A stretch of DNA of 64,000 bases from Gammaproteobacteria bacterium (lineage in GTDB: Bacteria > Pseudomonadota > Gammaproteobacteria > 21-64-14), in the NCBI GenBank assembly GCA_027013145.1, contig JALUXX010000062.1:62001-126000 (forward strand), in the 5' to 3' direction. The translations under genes were made by a program, and so were the position numbers. Under the pieces are notes generated by a model. That model saw only the letters and a program-made list of their open reading frames with translations. It did no database searches and was not told the DNA's origin. Each line of letters starts with the position of its first letter. Within the stretch, counting starts at the first letter, position 1. Of this stretch, positions 43,745 to 53,087 are shown piece by piece.

Positions 43745-44773
43745 TCACCGCTTTGCGTCGACCCCGGCGGTTGCCGCGCGCGCCGCGGCCAGGGCGGCAC
43801 CGAGCAGACCGACCTCGGGATCGAGGATGACGCGCACCGGGATCGCGGCGAGGAGGTCGGACAGGCGGCCCTTGTCGCGGAACGCCTCGAGGAACGGGCC
43901 CGCGCGCAACCGCGGGAGGATCTTCGGCGCGATGCCGCCGGCCACGAACACGCCGCCCGTGGCGAGAAACGTCAACGCCAGATTCCCCGCCTGCGCCCCG
44001 TAGATGCGCACGAAACAGGTGAGGGCGCGATCCGCCAGCGGGTCGCGGCCGGCCAGCGCGAACGCACTGATCTGTGCCGCCGGGTCGCCCTCCTGCAGCG
44101 CCGCCTCGAGTTCCGGTGTCGGGCGCTCCCCCGGCGCGCGCGGGAGATGCTCGAACACGTTCACGAGGCCGTGCCCCGAGAGGACACGTTCCCAGGACAC
44201 GTGCCCGTAGCGCCGGCGCAGCGCCTCGAGCAACACCGTCTGCTCGGCATCGATGGGCGCGAAGTCGGCGTGACCGCCCTCCGAGGCGAGCACCTCGTAG
44301 TGGTCCCGTTGCCACACGAGCAGGCCCTCGCCGAGCCCCGTGCCCGCACCGATCAGGGCCCGCGGCCCGCCGGGGACCGGCCGTCCTTCCTGGAGCGTGG
44401 CGAACGCATCCTGTTCCAGCGCGTCGATGCCGTAGCCGACGGCCTGGAAATCGTTGATCAGGCGCACGCCCGCCAGACCCAGATCCGCGGCGAGGCGCCG
44501 GCTGTCGAGGTCCCAGGGCAGGTTGGTGACGCGCGCACGCTGCGCGTCTTCGGCGGCCGCTTCGACCGGTCCGGCGATGCCGAAGCAGGCGTGGCCGACC
44601 CCGGCGGCGTCCGCGCCCGCCGCGGAGAGGAAGGCCTGCACCATCGGCAGCAGGCCCTCGTAGGCGTCGCTGCGGTAGCGCGCCTCGCGCAGCCGGTGCA
44701 GGCGCGTGCCGTCGTATTCGGCGATCAGCAGCAGCGTCTTGGTGCCGCCGAGATCGCCGGCGAGGACCTTCAT
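43745..44773 (-). CDS. glk: Glucokinase
   Basis: Phosphorylates glucose with ATP to glucose-6-phosphate. The 342 residues show the phosphate-binding LAGDLGGTKT at the start, LINDFQAVGYGI, IGAGTGLGEGLL and the SEGGHADFAP segment, all of the bacterial Glk family rather than ROK. ATG 44773 overlaps the pgl stop as ATGA. With pgl it feeds the oxidative pentose phosphate or Entner-Doudoroff route; zwf is not in the window. Confidence 0.94.
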   Translation of the reverse strand: MKVLAGDLGGTKTLLLIAEYDGTRLHRLREARYRSDAYEGLLPMVQAFLSAAGADAAGVGHACFGIAGPVEAAAEDAQRARVTNLPWDLDSRRLAADLGLAGVRLINDFQAVGYGIDALEQDAFATLQEGRPVPGGPRALIGAGTGLGEGLLVWQRDHYEVLASEGGHADFAPIDAEQTVLLEALRRRYGHVSWERVLSGHGLVNVFEHLPRAPGERPTPELEAALQEGDPAAQISAFALAGRDPLADRALTCFVRIYGAQAGNLALTFLATGGVFVAGGIAPKILPRLRAGPFLEAFRDKGRLSDLLAAIPVRVILDPEVGLLGAALAAARAATAGVDAKR

Positions 44774-45534
44774 GGAGACCCCCGTCGCGCCGCCCGGTCC
44801 GGCAGTTGCGCCGCCGCGGCGGCATCGAGGAACCACTCGGTCGGGCGCAGGTCGGCGACCCGGCGCACCGGCAGGAGCGGCGGTTGCGGCGGCTCCTGAA
44901 AGACACGCGCCAGCACCGGGGCCTTGCCATCGCCTTCGACGAGGAGCACGATGTGGTCCGCCGCCGCCAGCACCGGGTACGTGACGCTGATGCGCCAGGT
45001 CGTCAGGCGCGGCACGTAGACCGCCGCCACCGGCAGGGATGTCTCGTGCTGAATACAGGTATCGGGGAAAAGCGAGGCGGTATGACCATCGGGGCCCATC
45101 CCGAGCAGGATCAGGTGCAGTCGCGGCATCCCTCCCCTGCCGGCCGGAAGCGTGCGCTGCAGCAGCCGCCCGTAGGCCCAGGCGTCCTGGCGGATGGACG
45201 CGGGGCGCGCGACGATCGGGTGGATCCGCTCCGGCGCGATCGGCACGTGGTCGAGGAGCGTCTCGCGTGCCATGCGGTAGTTGCTGTCGGGATGATCGGG
45301 GGGCACGCTGCGCTCGTCGCCGAAGTAGACGTGGACGCGGTTCCAGTCGACCGCCCTGCGCAGCGGTTCCGCGGCCAGCGCGGTGTAGAGCCGGCGCGGC
45401 GTGGAGCCTCCCGCGAGGGCGACATTGAAGCGGCCCTCCGCGGCGATGGCCCGCTCGGCCAGTTCGATCCAGCGCGCGGCGGCCGCACGGGCGGTCGCCG
45501 CCGGGTCGGGCGCGATGTTCACGGTGGTGTCCAT
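44770..45534 (-). CDS. pgl: 6-phosphogluconolactonase
   Basis: Hydrolyses 6-phosphogluconolactone after the Zwf step. The 254 residues have LAGGSTPRRLY, VYFGDERSVPPDHPDSNY and LGMGPDGHTASLFP, the family signatures. It overlaps glk by 4 bp. The two genes are inserted between apaG and rsmA, which are adjacent in many gammaproteobacteria. Confidence 0.94.
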   Translation of the reverse strand: MDTTVNIAPDPAATARAAAARWIELAERAIAAEGRFNVALAGGSTPRRLYTALAAEPLRRAVDWNRVHVYFGDERSVPPDHPDSNYRMARETLLDHVPIAPERIHPIVARPASIRQDAWAYGRLLQRTLPAGRGGMPRLHLILLGMGPDGHTASLFPDTCIQHETSLPVAAVYVPRLTTWRISVTYPVLAAADHIVLLVEGDGKAPVLARVFQEPPQPPLLPVRRVADLRPTEWFLDAAAAAQLPDRAARRGSP

Positions 45535-45797
45535 TCGGGGCGGGCTCCTAGGGTCGTGGTGCCGGACGGCGCCCGGGCGGGCCGGCTACAGGATACCGCA
45601 GCCGGGCGGGCGCTCAAGGCGCGTGCCGGGCGGCCGCTATCCCGGGTGACGACCGGGGCTTCCGGGCGCCGGGCTTGCGGCGGGTACCACGGTTCGCCGG
45701 TGTGACCGGGTTCTCGGTGCCCACGACGCGGGATATGGGATAGTAACATTCGGGCGCGGCGCGCGCGGCCGCGGTCCGTACGGGAGAACAGCGAGAG

Positions 45798-45983
45798 ATG
45801 ATCCAGCATCACCGCCATCGCAAACCGGATCTGATGGTCGTGCTGGCCGTTTTTGTCGCGCTGGGCGTCGTCGTCACCACCGCCCTGCAGGCGCGCGTTC
45901 CGAGCCACGCTGCGGCTGCGCCGGCCGCGGTCACCACGACCCACACGGCGCACGCCGCGCGCCTCGGCGAGGACCGCGGCTGA
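45798..45983 (+). CDS. Small single-TM protein, hypothetical
   Basis: A 61-residue protein with one membrane helix (about 12-31, LMVVLAVFVALGVVVTTALQ) and a Thr/Ala/His-rich tail. The ATG follows GAGAACAGCGAGAG. It lies between the divergent pgl gene and the convergent rsmA. I do not recognise the family; size, helix and ribosome site favour a real gene. Confidence 0.5.
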   Translation: MIQHHRHRKPDLMVVLAVFVALGVVVTTALQARVPSHAAAAPAAVTTTHTAHAARLGEDRG

Positions 45984-46049
45984 TCCGCATCGTCTCCGGT
46001 ATCGCGCCGCGGCCGTCGCGGCGCCGCCTGCCCTTTCCCAATCCGATAT

Positions 46050-46838
46050 TCATTTCTCCGCCGGCGGCGGTTGCCAGGCAGCGCTCAGACGGGCGAATTC
46101 GGCCAGCGACAGGCGTTCGGGCCGCAGCCCCGGGTCGAGCCCGAGGGCGCGGATCTCCGTCTCCTCCAGCAGTCCCCGCAGGGCGTTGCGCAGGGTTTTG
46201 CGCCGGCGGCTGAACACATGCGTCACCAGTTTCGCGAAGCGGGCCTCGTCGGCGACGGCGACCGGCGGCGTGCGCAGCGGGACGAGCCGTACGAACGCGG
46301 ACTCCACCTTCGGCGGCGGCCGGAACGCCCCGCGCCCGATCGTGAACAGGGGCTCGACGCGGCAGCGAAGCTGCGTCATCACCGAAAGTCGGCCGTACTC
46401 GCGCCCGCCGGGCCCGGCCTGCATGCGCTCGACCACTTCGCGCTGGAGCATCAGGTGCAGATCGCGAATGCGCCGATGGGCCGCGAGCAGGCGGAAGAGC
46501 AGCGGCGTGGAGATGTTGTAGGGCAGGTTGCCGACGACGCGGATCGGCTCGCCGCCGGGCAGTCCCTCGAGATCGAAGCGCAGGGCGTCGCCGACGTGCA
46601 GGCGCAACTCGCCGCGGCCGCGCGTCCGTTCCTCCAGGGCCGCGGCCAGATCGCGGTCGATCTCCACCGCATCGAGACGCCCGGCGGCCTCCAGCAGCGG
46701 CAGGGTGATGGCGCCGAGACCCGGGCCGATCTCGAGCAGGCGGTCCTCCGGGCGCGGATCGACCGCCGCGACGATGCGGCGGATCACGCCGGGATCGTGC
46801 AGGAAGTGTTGCCCGAGGCGTTTACGGGGTGCGTGCAC
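46050..46838 (-). CDS. rsmA: 16S rRNA dimethyladenosine transferase
   Basis: Dimethylates two adjacent adenosines in 16S rRNA helix 45 (1518 and 1519 in E. coli). The 262 residues have KRLGQHFLHDPGVI, the SAM motif LEIGPGLGAIT and the catalytic NLPYNIS. It overlaps the end of pdxA by 17 bp, so the pdxA-rsmA pair is translationally close. Part of the surA-pdxA-rsmA run. Confidence 0.97.
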   Translation of the reverse strand: MHAPRKRLGQHFLHDPGVIRRIVAAVDPRPEDRLLEIGPGLGAITLPLLEAAGRLDAVEIDRDLAAALEERTRGRGELRLHVGDALRFDLEGLPGGEPIRVVGNLPYNISTPLLFRLLAAHRRIRDLHLMLQREVVERMQAGPGGREYGRLSVMTQLRCRVEPLFTIGRGAFRPPPKVESAFVRLVPLRTPPVAVADEARFAKLVTHVFSRRRKTLRNALRGLLEETEIRALGLDPGLRPERLSLAEFARLSAAWQPPPAEK

Positions 46839-47853
46839 GGCCCCCGGTGGTCCTTGCTCGTGTCCCGCCGCGCTCCGCCATCCCGATCGCCGCCTCGATC
46901 GCCGCCTCGAGGCTGCCGGTGTCGATCGCGCCGGTGCCCGCTAGGTCCAGGGCGGTGCCGTGGTCCACGGAGGTGCGCACGATGGGCAGCCCCAGGGTCA
47001 CGTTGACGGCGTGCCCGAAGCCGGCGTGTTTGAGCACGGCGAGGCCCTGGTCGTGATACATCGCCAGCACGACGTCGGCGCCGGCGAGCCGCGGCGGGGT
47101 GAACGCGGTGTCCGCCGGCAGCGGCCCCTGGAGCCGCAGGCCTTCGGCGCGCAGGCGGGCGAGCACCGGCTCCACGATCTCGATCTCTTCGCGGCCGAGG
47201 TGGCCGCCCTCGCCGGCGTGGGGGTTGAGCCCGCAGACGAGGATGCGCGGTTGCGAAATGCCGAGTCGACGTTCCAGGTCACGGTGCAGGGTCCGGAGCA
47301 CTCCTTCGAGACGTTCCGCGGTGATCGCCGCGGGCACGTCGCGCAGCGCCAGGTGTGTGGTCACCAGGGCCACGCGCAGGTCCGGTGCCGTCAGCATCAT
47401 GACCGGGGCGCCGCCGGTCTGCTCCGCCAGGAACTCCGTGTGTCCGGTGAACGCGATTCCGGCGTCGTTGAGCACCCCCTTGTGGACCGGACCGGTCACG
47501 AGGGCGTCGAAGCCGCCGTCGACACAGCCCGCGACCGCGCGGCGCAGGGTATCGAGCACATACGGGGCGTTTTCCGGGTCGGCCCGGCCGCAGGTCTCGG
47601 GCCGGCGCAGCGCCACGGGCACGATGCCGAGGGTGCCGGGCGGCGTCGGTCGCGGGGCGCGATCCGGATCGAACGCGACGAGTGCGAGCGGGCGCGAGAG
47701 CCGGCGCGCGCGCCGTTCGAGGAGCCCGGGATCCGCCACCGCGACGAGTTCGGCGCGGTGCGTGCGCTGCGCGGCGAGCACGCACAGGTCGGGGCCGATC
47801 CCGGCCGGTTCACCGGGCGTGAGGGCGATCCGGATCGGGACGCCGGTGTTCAT
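46822..47853 (-). CDS. pdxA: 4-hydroxythreonine-4-phosphate dehydrogenase
   Basis: NAD-dependent enzyme of pyridoxal phosphate synthesis. The 343 residues have LTPGEPAGIGPDL, VTGPVHKGVLNDAG, HTEFLAEQTG and the metal-ligand His residues in GLNPHAGEGGHLG and YHDQGLAVLKH. 61 bp after surA. Confidence 0.96.
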   Translation of the reverse strand: MNTGVPIRIALTPGEPAGIGPDLCVLAAQRTHRAELVAVADPGLLERRARRLSRPLALVAFDPDRAPRPTPPGTLGIVPVALRRPETCGRADPENAPYVLDTLRRAVAGCVDGGFDALVTGPVHKGVLNDAGIAFTGHTEFLAEQTGGAPVMMLTAPDLRVALVTTHLALRDVPAAITAERLEGVLRTLHRDLERRLGISQPRILVCGLNPHAGEGGHLGREEIEIVEPVLARLRAEGLRLQGPLPADTAFTPPRLAGADVVLAMYHDQGLAVLKHAGFGHAVNVTLGLPIVRTSVDHGTALDLAGTGAIDTGSLEAAIEAAIGMAERGGTRARTTGGRARTP

Positions 47854-47914
47854 GGCGTATCGCGAGCGGTGCGGTGCGGGGGGCGTCGGCGCCGCGGGGT
47901 TGCGTCCACGGGCG

Positions 47915-49231
47915 TCAACCGGACGCGGGCTTCAACCGGTAGGAGACGTAGGATTCGTCGCGCAGCCGCCGCAGCCAGAGGGCGAGGGCCTCCTCCGTCT
48001 TGCGCTTGAGGAGGATCTCGCGCGCCTTCGCCCGTTGGAACTCCGCGGTGCTGTCGTGGCGGCGCGTGGCGAGCAGTTGCACGATCTCCCAGCCCTGCCG
48101 CGTCTTGAACGGTTCGCTCACCTGCCCCGGCTTGAGCGTCTCCAGTACCTGCGCCAGGCGCGGATCCACGCCCGCGGCGGCCACCCACCCCATGTCGCCG
48201 CCGTTGGGCGCGCTCACCGGATCCTGCGAGTGGGCGCGCGCCAGCGCCGCGAAGTTGTCGCCGCCCTCGATGCGCGCACGGAGCTGCGCGAGCTGGGCGC
48301 GCACGGCGGCGTCTGGCGTGAGCGGGTCGGGCCGGATGAGGATGTTCCGGCACTGGTACTGCGTGATGATATGGGTCTGTATGCCGCGCACCCCGAGCAG
48401 CTTGATGATGTGAAAGCCGCTGGGGCTCTGGATCACCCCGCTGATCTGTCCCGGCTTGAGCTTCGTGACCACGTTGGTGAACAGGGTGGGGACCTGCGCC
48501 GCGGAGCGCCAGCCGAGGTCTCCGCCCTTCAGGGCCTGCTGGCCGTCGGAGACGTCGATCGCGGTCTGCTCGAAGTCGGCCCCGTCCTCGAGGCGCTTGA
48601 GGACCGCCTCCGCCTTCGCCCGCGCCTTGCGGATCTGCTCCGGCGTCGGCGCCTCGGGCACGGCGATCAGGATGTGCGCGATGTGGAACTCCTTGTCGCG
48701 GTCGCTCTGTTTCTGCAGGGTGGCGAGAAAGCTGTCGACCTCCTGGGGGGTCACCGTGACGCGGTCGGCGACCTCGCGCTGGTGCAGGCGCCCGATGATG
48801 ATCTCGTCGCGGATGCGGCGGCGGAACGCCTTGTAGCTGTAGCCGTCGCTTTCCAGTGCCTTGCGGAACTGGTCCAGCGTCAGGTGGTTGCGCGCGGCGA
48901 TGTTGCGCAGGGTGCGGTTCAGGGTGTCCTCGTCCACCTGGATGCCGGTGCGCGCCGCAAGTTGGAGCTGGATCTGATCCATGACCATGCGCTGGAGCAC
49001 TTTGCGCCGCAGCACCGGCTCAGGCGGCAGCGAGATCCCCTGCTGCTGGAGCTGGGCGCGCACCTGTCGCACGCGCTGGTCGAGTTGCGTGCGTACGATC
49101 ACGCCGTCGTTGACCACCGCCACGATGCGATTGATGACCACGGGCGTCGCGCCCGCACCGGGAGCGAACGACAACAGCAGCAGCAACGCAACGCCAACGC
49201 GCCGCGCCGGAAGGGGGAGTACGTTCCACAT
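47915..49231 (-). CDS. surA: Periplasmic chaperone SurA
   Basis: Periplasmic chaperone and peptidyl-prolyl isomerase for outer-membrane proteins. The 438 residues have a signal peptide ending near GAGATP, a SurA N-terminal chaperone domain, and two parvulin domains beginning near EFHIAHILIAVPE and CRNILIRPDPLT. It sits 6 bp after lptD; LptD itself is a known SurA client. Confidence 0.97.
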   Translation of the reverse strand: MWNVLPLPARRVGVALLLLLSFAPGAGATPVVINRIVAVVNDGVIVRTQLDQRVRQVRAQLQQQGISLPPEPVLRRKVLQRMVMDQIQLQLAARTGIQVDEDTLNRTLRNIAARNHLTLDQFRKALESDGYSYKAFRRRIRDEIIIGRLHQREVADRVTVTPQEVDSFLATLQKQSDRDKEFHIAHILIAVPEAPTPEQIRKARAKAEAVLKRLEDGADFEQTAIDVSDGQQALKGGDLGWRSAAQVPTLFTNVVTKLKPGQISGVIQSPSGFHIIKLLGVRGIQTHIITQYQCRNILIRPDPLTPDAAVRAQLAQLRARIEGGDNFAALARAHSQDPVSAPNGGDMGWVAAAGVDPRLAQVLETLKPGQVSEPFKTRQGWEIVQLLATRRHDSTAEFQRAKAREILLKRKTEEALALWLRRLRDESYVSYRLKPASG

Positions 49232-49237
49232 GGGGTC

Positions 49238-51598
49238 CTACCAGCCGCCGGTTTCCGATCGGTATCCAAGAATATCACGTTTCATCAGGGCGTCGACGCG
49301 GTTTCCGATCCGCCCCAGGCCCTTGAGTTCGAGCTGGAGCATCAGCGAGGTGTTGGGCGCGCCGCTGATCGTGCTCACGTAGCGTCGCGCCACCGCCCGC
49401 AGGGTCCAGCAGCAGCTCTCGTACTGCGCGCCGACCAGCCCCTCCAGCAGGACGTGGTCGCGCAGCGACTGGTACCAGCGTCCAAACACGGACCAGCGCG
49501 CGGACAAGGGCCAGAGCGCCGAGAGGTCGGTCTGCTCCAGCACCCCGCGCCGGAACCGGTAGGCGACGCTGAACAGCCGCCCGCCCGTCCCCGTATAGCC
49601 GAGCCGCGCCTCGGCGCGGTCGGTGCGGTGCTGCTGCGGATCCCACAGCAGTCCCGTGGTGAACGTCCAGTTGCGTCGCCAGGTGGCGGAGACGCGGCCG
49701 ACGATATCCGAAGTCGACTGGGTACCGACGGGCACGCCCGGCAGGGTCACCCGCCGGTCCTGGAAGTAGAAGATCTGACCGATCATCGCGTCCAGGGGTT
49801 CCGTCCCGCTGACCGGATCGAGGAACCGGGTGATCAGCGCCGTAGTGAGTTGGTTGGCGTCGCCCTGGCGGTCGGCGCCCGCGAAGCGGTTGTCCTGGAA
49901 GAGTTGGCTGAAGTTGAAGTCCAGGGCCCCGGTGTCGAAAACCGGGATATCCGACTGGTCGCGGTAGGGGACGTAGAGGTAGTAGAGGCGCGGCTCCAGT
50001 GTCTGCAGATAGTCGGTCCCGAACCATCGCGTTCTCCGGTCGAGGTAGATACCCGTATCCAGGCTCGCGATCGGGGTGGTGCGTGCGGGGCGGGTGTCCG
50101 CCCCGGGGGCCGTGTTGCTCAGCCGGTAGGCCGTGTAGCGCAGCGCGACCTTCGGGGTGAAGAAATAGGCGCGCCCCTGGAGCGGGAGACTCACCGCGGG
50201 TTTGAGGTCGAGGCGCGCGCCGTCGACGCTGTTGCTGCGCTGAAAGTAGTCGAATTCCGCGCGTGCGCCGTAATCGAGCCCGAGCGCCCCGAACGGTTGC
50301 CCGGCGTCGAGCACGATCTGGGGCAACCGCGCGTAGGGGCGACTGGCGGCCGGGAGGCTCGGATCCACGGTCTGGAAATCCTGGACCTGGCTGAACAGCG
50401 ACCAGTGGTCGCCGTGGTAGCTGAGGTTCGCGCTGCGGTTGAGGAACGTCGTGCTCGCCTGGGTCAGGCCGCTGCCGAAGTCGGCGAAATAGTTCGCGTC
50501 GGAGGCGTAATTGACGTCCACGTTCGCGCTCCAGCGCGGCGCCGGACTGGCCGCGTGGGTGAACGAGAGCGCGCCGCGCTGCCGGTGCGCGACCGCGTCC
50601 CACGGGAGGTACTCGGCGTCCAGTTCCCCGTGGTTGGTCGGGTTCAGGTAGCGGAACTGTCCGCCGAGCAGCACCCCGCGGCGCGTCATCAGCCGCGGCG
50701 AGAAGGTGGCGTCGCGGTCGGGGGCGAGGTTGAAGTAGTAGGGCGTCTCGAGTTCGAAACCCGAGCGGCTGGAGACGCCGACTTTGGGGATCAGGAAGCC
50801 CGACTTGCGCCGATCGTCGATCGGGAAGCGCAGGTAGGGAAAGTAGAATACGGGCAGTCCCCCGAGCCAAAGGCTTGCGTCGTGCGCGACGCCGGTGCCG
50901 GTCTCGCGGTCGATGCGCAGGCGCCGCGCCTTCAGCAGCCAGTCGGCGTGGCCGGGGTCGCAGGTCGTATAGGTGATGTCGCGTGCGCGCGCGCGGTTGC
51001 GCCCGGTCAGCTCTAGGGTGCGTGCGGTCCCGTGCGCATGACGGTCGACGAGCACGTAGCGCGCGTCGTCGACGCGACCGGTGTCGGCCTTGAGGTTCAT
51101 CCGCGCGGTGGGTCCGGACACCTCGAAGCCGCCGTCGCTGAAGAGCACGTCGCCCGCGGCCGCGGCGGTGTCGTCGCTACGGTTGAAGCGCGCACGCTCG
51201 GCGGTCAGTTCCTGGCCGTCCCGGCGGATGACGACGTTTCCGCGCAGGCGGTAACGGTCCTGCTCGGTGACCTCGACGCGGTCGGCGCTCAGGTGCGTCG
51301 TGCCGGGCGAGCCCGAGACGGGCGCCAGTGCGCGGCGCACGGGATGCCAACGACACAACAGACAGACGGGCGGGGCCGCGCGGCAGGCCGCGGGCGGCGG
51401 CGGGTCCGGCGCCGCGCGGGAGGCGGCGGGCAGGCCGGCCTCGGCGAGGCGCAACGGCGCCTGCGCGGCGCGGCAGGTCCAGTCCGCACGTGCGCGGGCG
51501 CACGTCCAGGGGACGGGGTCGGCGTGCGACGGCGCCGGCGCCGCGACCAGCGCCCACGCCAGGAGCAGGACCGGACAGCGCGGGATCGGGGGTCGCAC
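49238..51598 (-). CDS. lptD: LPS-assembly protein LptD
   Basis: Outer-membrane beta-barrel that inserts LPS into the outer leaflet with LptE. The 786 residues have a signal peptide, an N-terminal OstA jellyroll (about 75-220, VEVTEQDRYRLRGNVV), and a barrel domain with the family motif FYFPYLRFPIDDRRKSGFL. Cysteines appear in the N-part, TYTTCDPG and a late CC pair (YESCCW), consistent with the interdomain disulfides of LptD. Confidence 0.97.
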   Translation of the reverse strand: MRPPIPRCPVLLLAWALVAAPAPSHADPVPWTCARARADWTCRAAQAPLRLAEAGLPAASRAAPDPPPPAACRAAPPVCLLCRWHPVRRALAPVSGSPGTTHLSADRVEVTEQDRYRLRGNVVIRRDGQELTAERARFNRSDDTAAAAGDVLFSDGGFEVSGPTARMNLKADTGRVDDARYVLVDRHAHGTARTLELTGRNRARARDITYTTCDPGHADWLLKARRLRIDRETGTGVAHDASLWLGGLPVFYFPYLRFPIDDRRKSGFLIPKVGVSSRSGFELETPYYFNLAPDRDATFSPRLMTRRGVLLGGQFRYLNPTNHGELDAEYLPWDAVAHRQRGALSFTHAASPAPRWSANVDVNYASDANYFADFGSGLTQASTTFLNRSANLSYHGDHWSLFSQVQDFQTVDPSLPAASRPYARLPQIVLDAGQPFGALGLDYGARAEFDYFQRSNSVDGARLDLKPAVSLPLQGRAYFFTPKVALRYTAYRLSNTAPGADTRPARTTPIASLDTGIYLDRRTRWFGTDYLQTLEPRLYYLYVPYRDQSDIPVFDTGALDFNFSQLFQDNRFAGADRQGDANQLTTALITRFLDPVSGTEPLDAMIGQIFYFQDRRVTLPGVPVGTQSTSDIVGRVSATWRRNWTFTTGLLWDPQQHRTDRAEARLGYTGTGGRLFSVAYRFRRGVLEQTDLSALWPLSARWSVFGRWYQSLRDHVLLEGLVGAQYESCCWTLRAVARRYVSTISGAPNTSLMLQLELKGLGRIGNRVDALMKRDILGYRSETGGW

Positions 51599-51698
51599 GC
51601 GGGCCTTTCACATTCCGGATGGCGGCCCCTACGATGTCACAGAAACCACACCGGTTTCAAACCGATGGGCGCCGCGGGGAAGCGGTGCGCGGCGCGGA

Positions 51699-52913
51699 TC
51701 AGCCCGGGGCGCTGCGCCGGCCGCGTTCGCCGGCGCTCACGGCCACCGGCCGGTACAGATAATCGCGCGTGATCGGCACCACCTGATGGTGGTGGGCGAG
51801 TTGGAGTTGGAATACCAGCAGGTCGCTCCAGCGGAAGGCGGCGGCACACACGGCGAGATAGAACTCCCACATGCGGCAGAACCGCTCTCCCATGCGGGCG
51901 GCGACCGCGTCGCGGCATGCGAGGAAACGCCGGAGCCACTCCTCGAGCGTGAAGGCGTAGTGCAGGCGCAGGCTCTCCAGGTCGCAGATCATCAGCGATT
52001 CGGGCTCGAGCGCGCGGCTCAGCTCCGACAGCGCTGGGATGTAGCCGCCGGGGAAGATGTGCCGGTGGATCCAGGCGTTGGTGGCCGTGGGCGGGCCGCT
52101 GCGCCCGATGGTGTGCACCACCGCCACCCCGTCCGGGAGCAGGAGTTCGGAGACGCGCTGCATGAAGCGGCGGTGGTAGGGCGCGCCGACGTGCTCGAAC
52201 ATGCCGACGCTCACGATCCGGTCGTAGTGACCGGTGTGCTCGCGATAGTCCGCGAGGAGAAACTCCACCCGTCCGAGCAGGCCGCGCTCGCGCGCGCGGT
52301 CGGTGGCGACGCGCAACTGTTCGCGCGAGAGCGTCAGGCCGGTGACGTGCACGCCCGCGTGTTCGGCCAGAAACAGCGCCAGCCCGCCCCAGCCGCTGCC
52401 GATGTCGAGCACGCGCTGTCCGGGCTCGAGCAGCAGCTTCCCCATGAGATGGCGGCATTTCGCCCGTTGGGCGTCCTCGAGGCTCATACCGGGGGTGGCA
52501 AAGTAGGCGCACGAGTATTGCAGGTCGCGGTCGAGGAAGTGCCGGAACAGCCACTCGTCGAGGTCGTAGTGGCGCGCCACGTTGCGGTAGCTGCGCCCGA
52601 TGCGGTTCCACTGGCGCGCCAGCCGCCAGAGCGGCGCGAACCAGCGCGAAATCTTTCCGCCGAACCGGGAAAAATTGCGCAGCAGGATTTCGAGCAGCGG
52701 CGCGAGCCCGCCGTCGCCGGCGTGCCAGCCCCCGTTCATGTAGGTCTCGCCCAGCTCCAGCCCGGGATCGAGGAGGATGCGCACGAGCGTGCCGCGGTCA
52801 CGGATGAACCAGTGGGCCTCCGGTTCTCCGTCACCGAAGCTGTACACGCCGTCCGGGAGGTGCACGTGCAGCCGCCCGCGGCGGATGTGTCGTTGCAAAA
52901 TCCGGAGGTACAT
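51699..52913 (-). CDS. cfa: Cyclopropane-fatty-acyl-phospholipid synthase
   Basis: Adds a methylene from SAM across double bonds of membrane phospholipid acyl chains. The 404 residues have a lipid-binding N-terminal part, then YSCAYF, the SAM motif VLDIGSGWGGLALFLAE, VSVGMFEHVG and the IFPGGYIPAL segment of the family. ATG at 52913 preferred. It is divergent from mpl and stands in the same direction as lptD. Confidence 0.92.
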   Translation of the reverse strand: MYLRILQRHIRRGRLHVHLPDGVYSFGDGEPEAHWFIRDRGTLVRILLDPGLELGETYMNGGWHAGDGGLAPLLEILLRNFSRFGGKISRWFAPLWRLARQWNRIGRSYRNVARHYDLDEWLFRHFLDRDLQYSCAYFATPGMSLEDAQRAKCRHLMGKLLLEPGQRVLDIGSGWGGLALFLAEHAGVHVTGLTLSREQLRVATDRARERGLLGRVEFLLADYREHTGHYDRIVSVGMFEHVGAPYHRRFMQRVSELLLPDGVAVVHTIGRSGPPTATNAWIHRHIFPGGYIPALSELSRALEPESLMICDLESLRLHYAFTLEEWLRRFLACRDAVAARMGERFCRMWEFYLAVCAAAFRWSDLLVFQLQLAHHHQVVPITRDYLYRPVAVSAGERGRRSAPG

Positions 52914-53087
52914 GGAGTGGCTCCGGGTCCGCCTGCCGCTCCAACTTAGCGCCGCCGGTTTGCCGCGGTCAAGCGTGTCCGGGTGCGTAGTCGTTCGCTC
53001 GACGCGGCCCGTACCGCCGCCGGCGACGATTTCCGTTATCATGCGGGGGGGTGGGCGTGCCGGGCCCGGCACGCGGGCGGAGGCGGC

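Noticed and set aside
47099-51016. A 1305-codon plus-strand frame across pdxA, surA and lptD
   Set aside because: It runs against three firmly identified genes and has low-complexity composition. No ribosome site or domain supports it.
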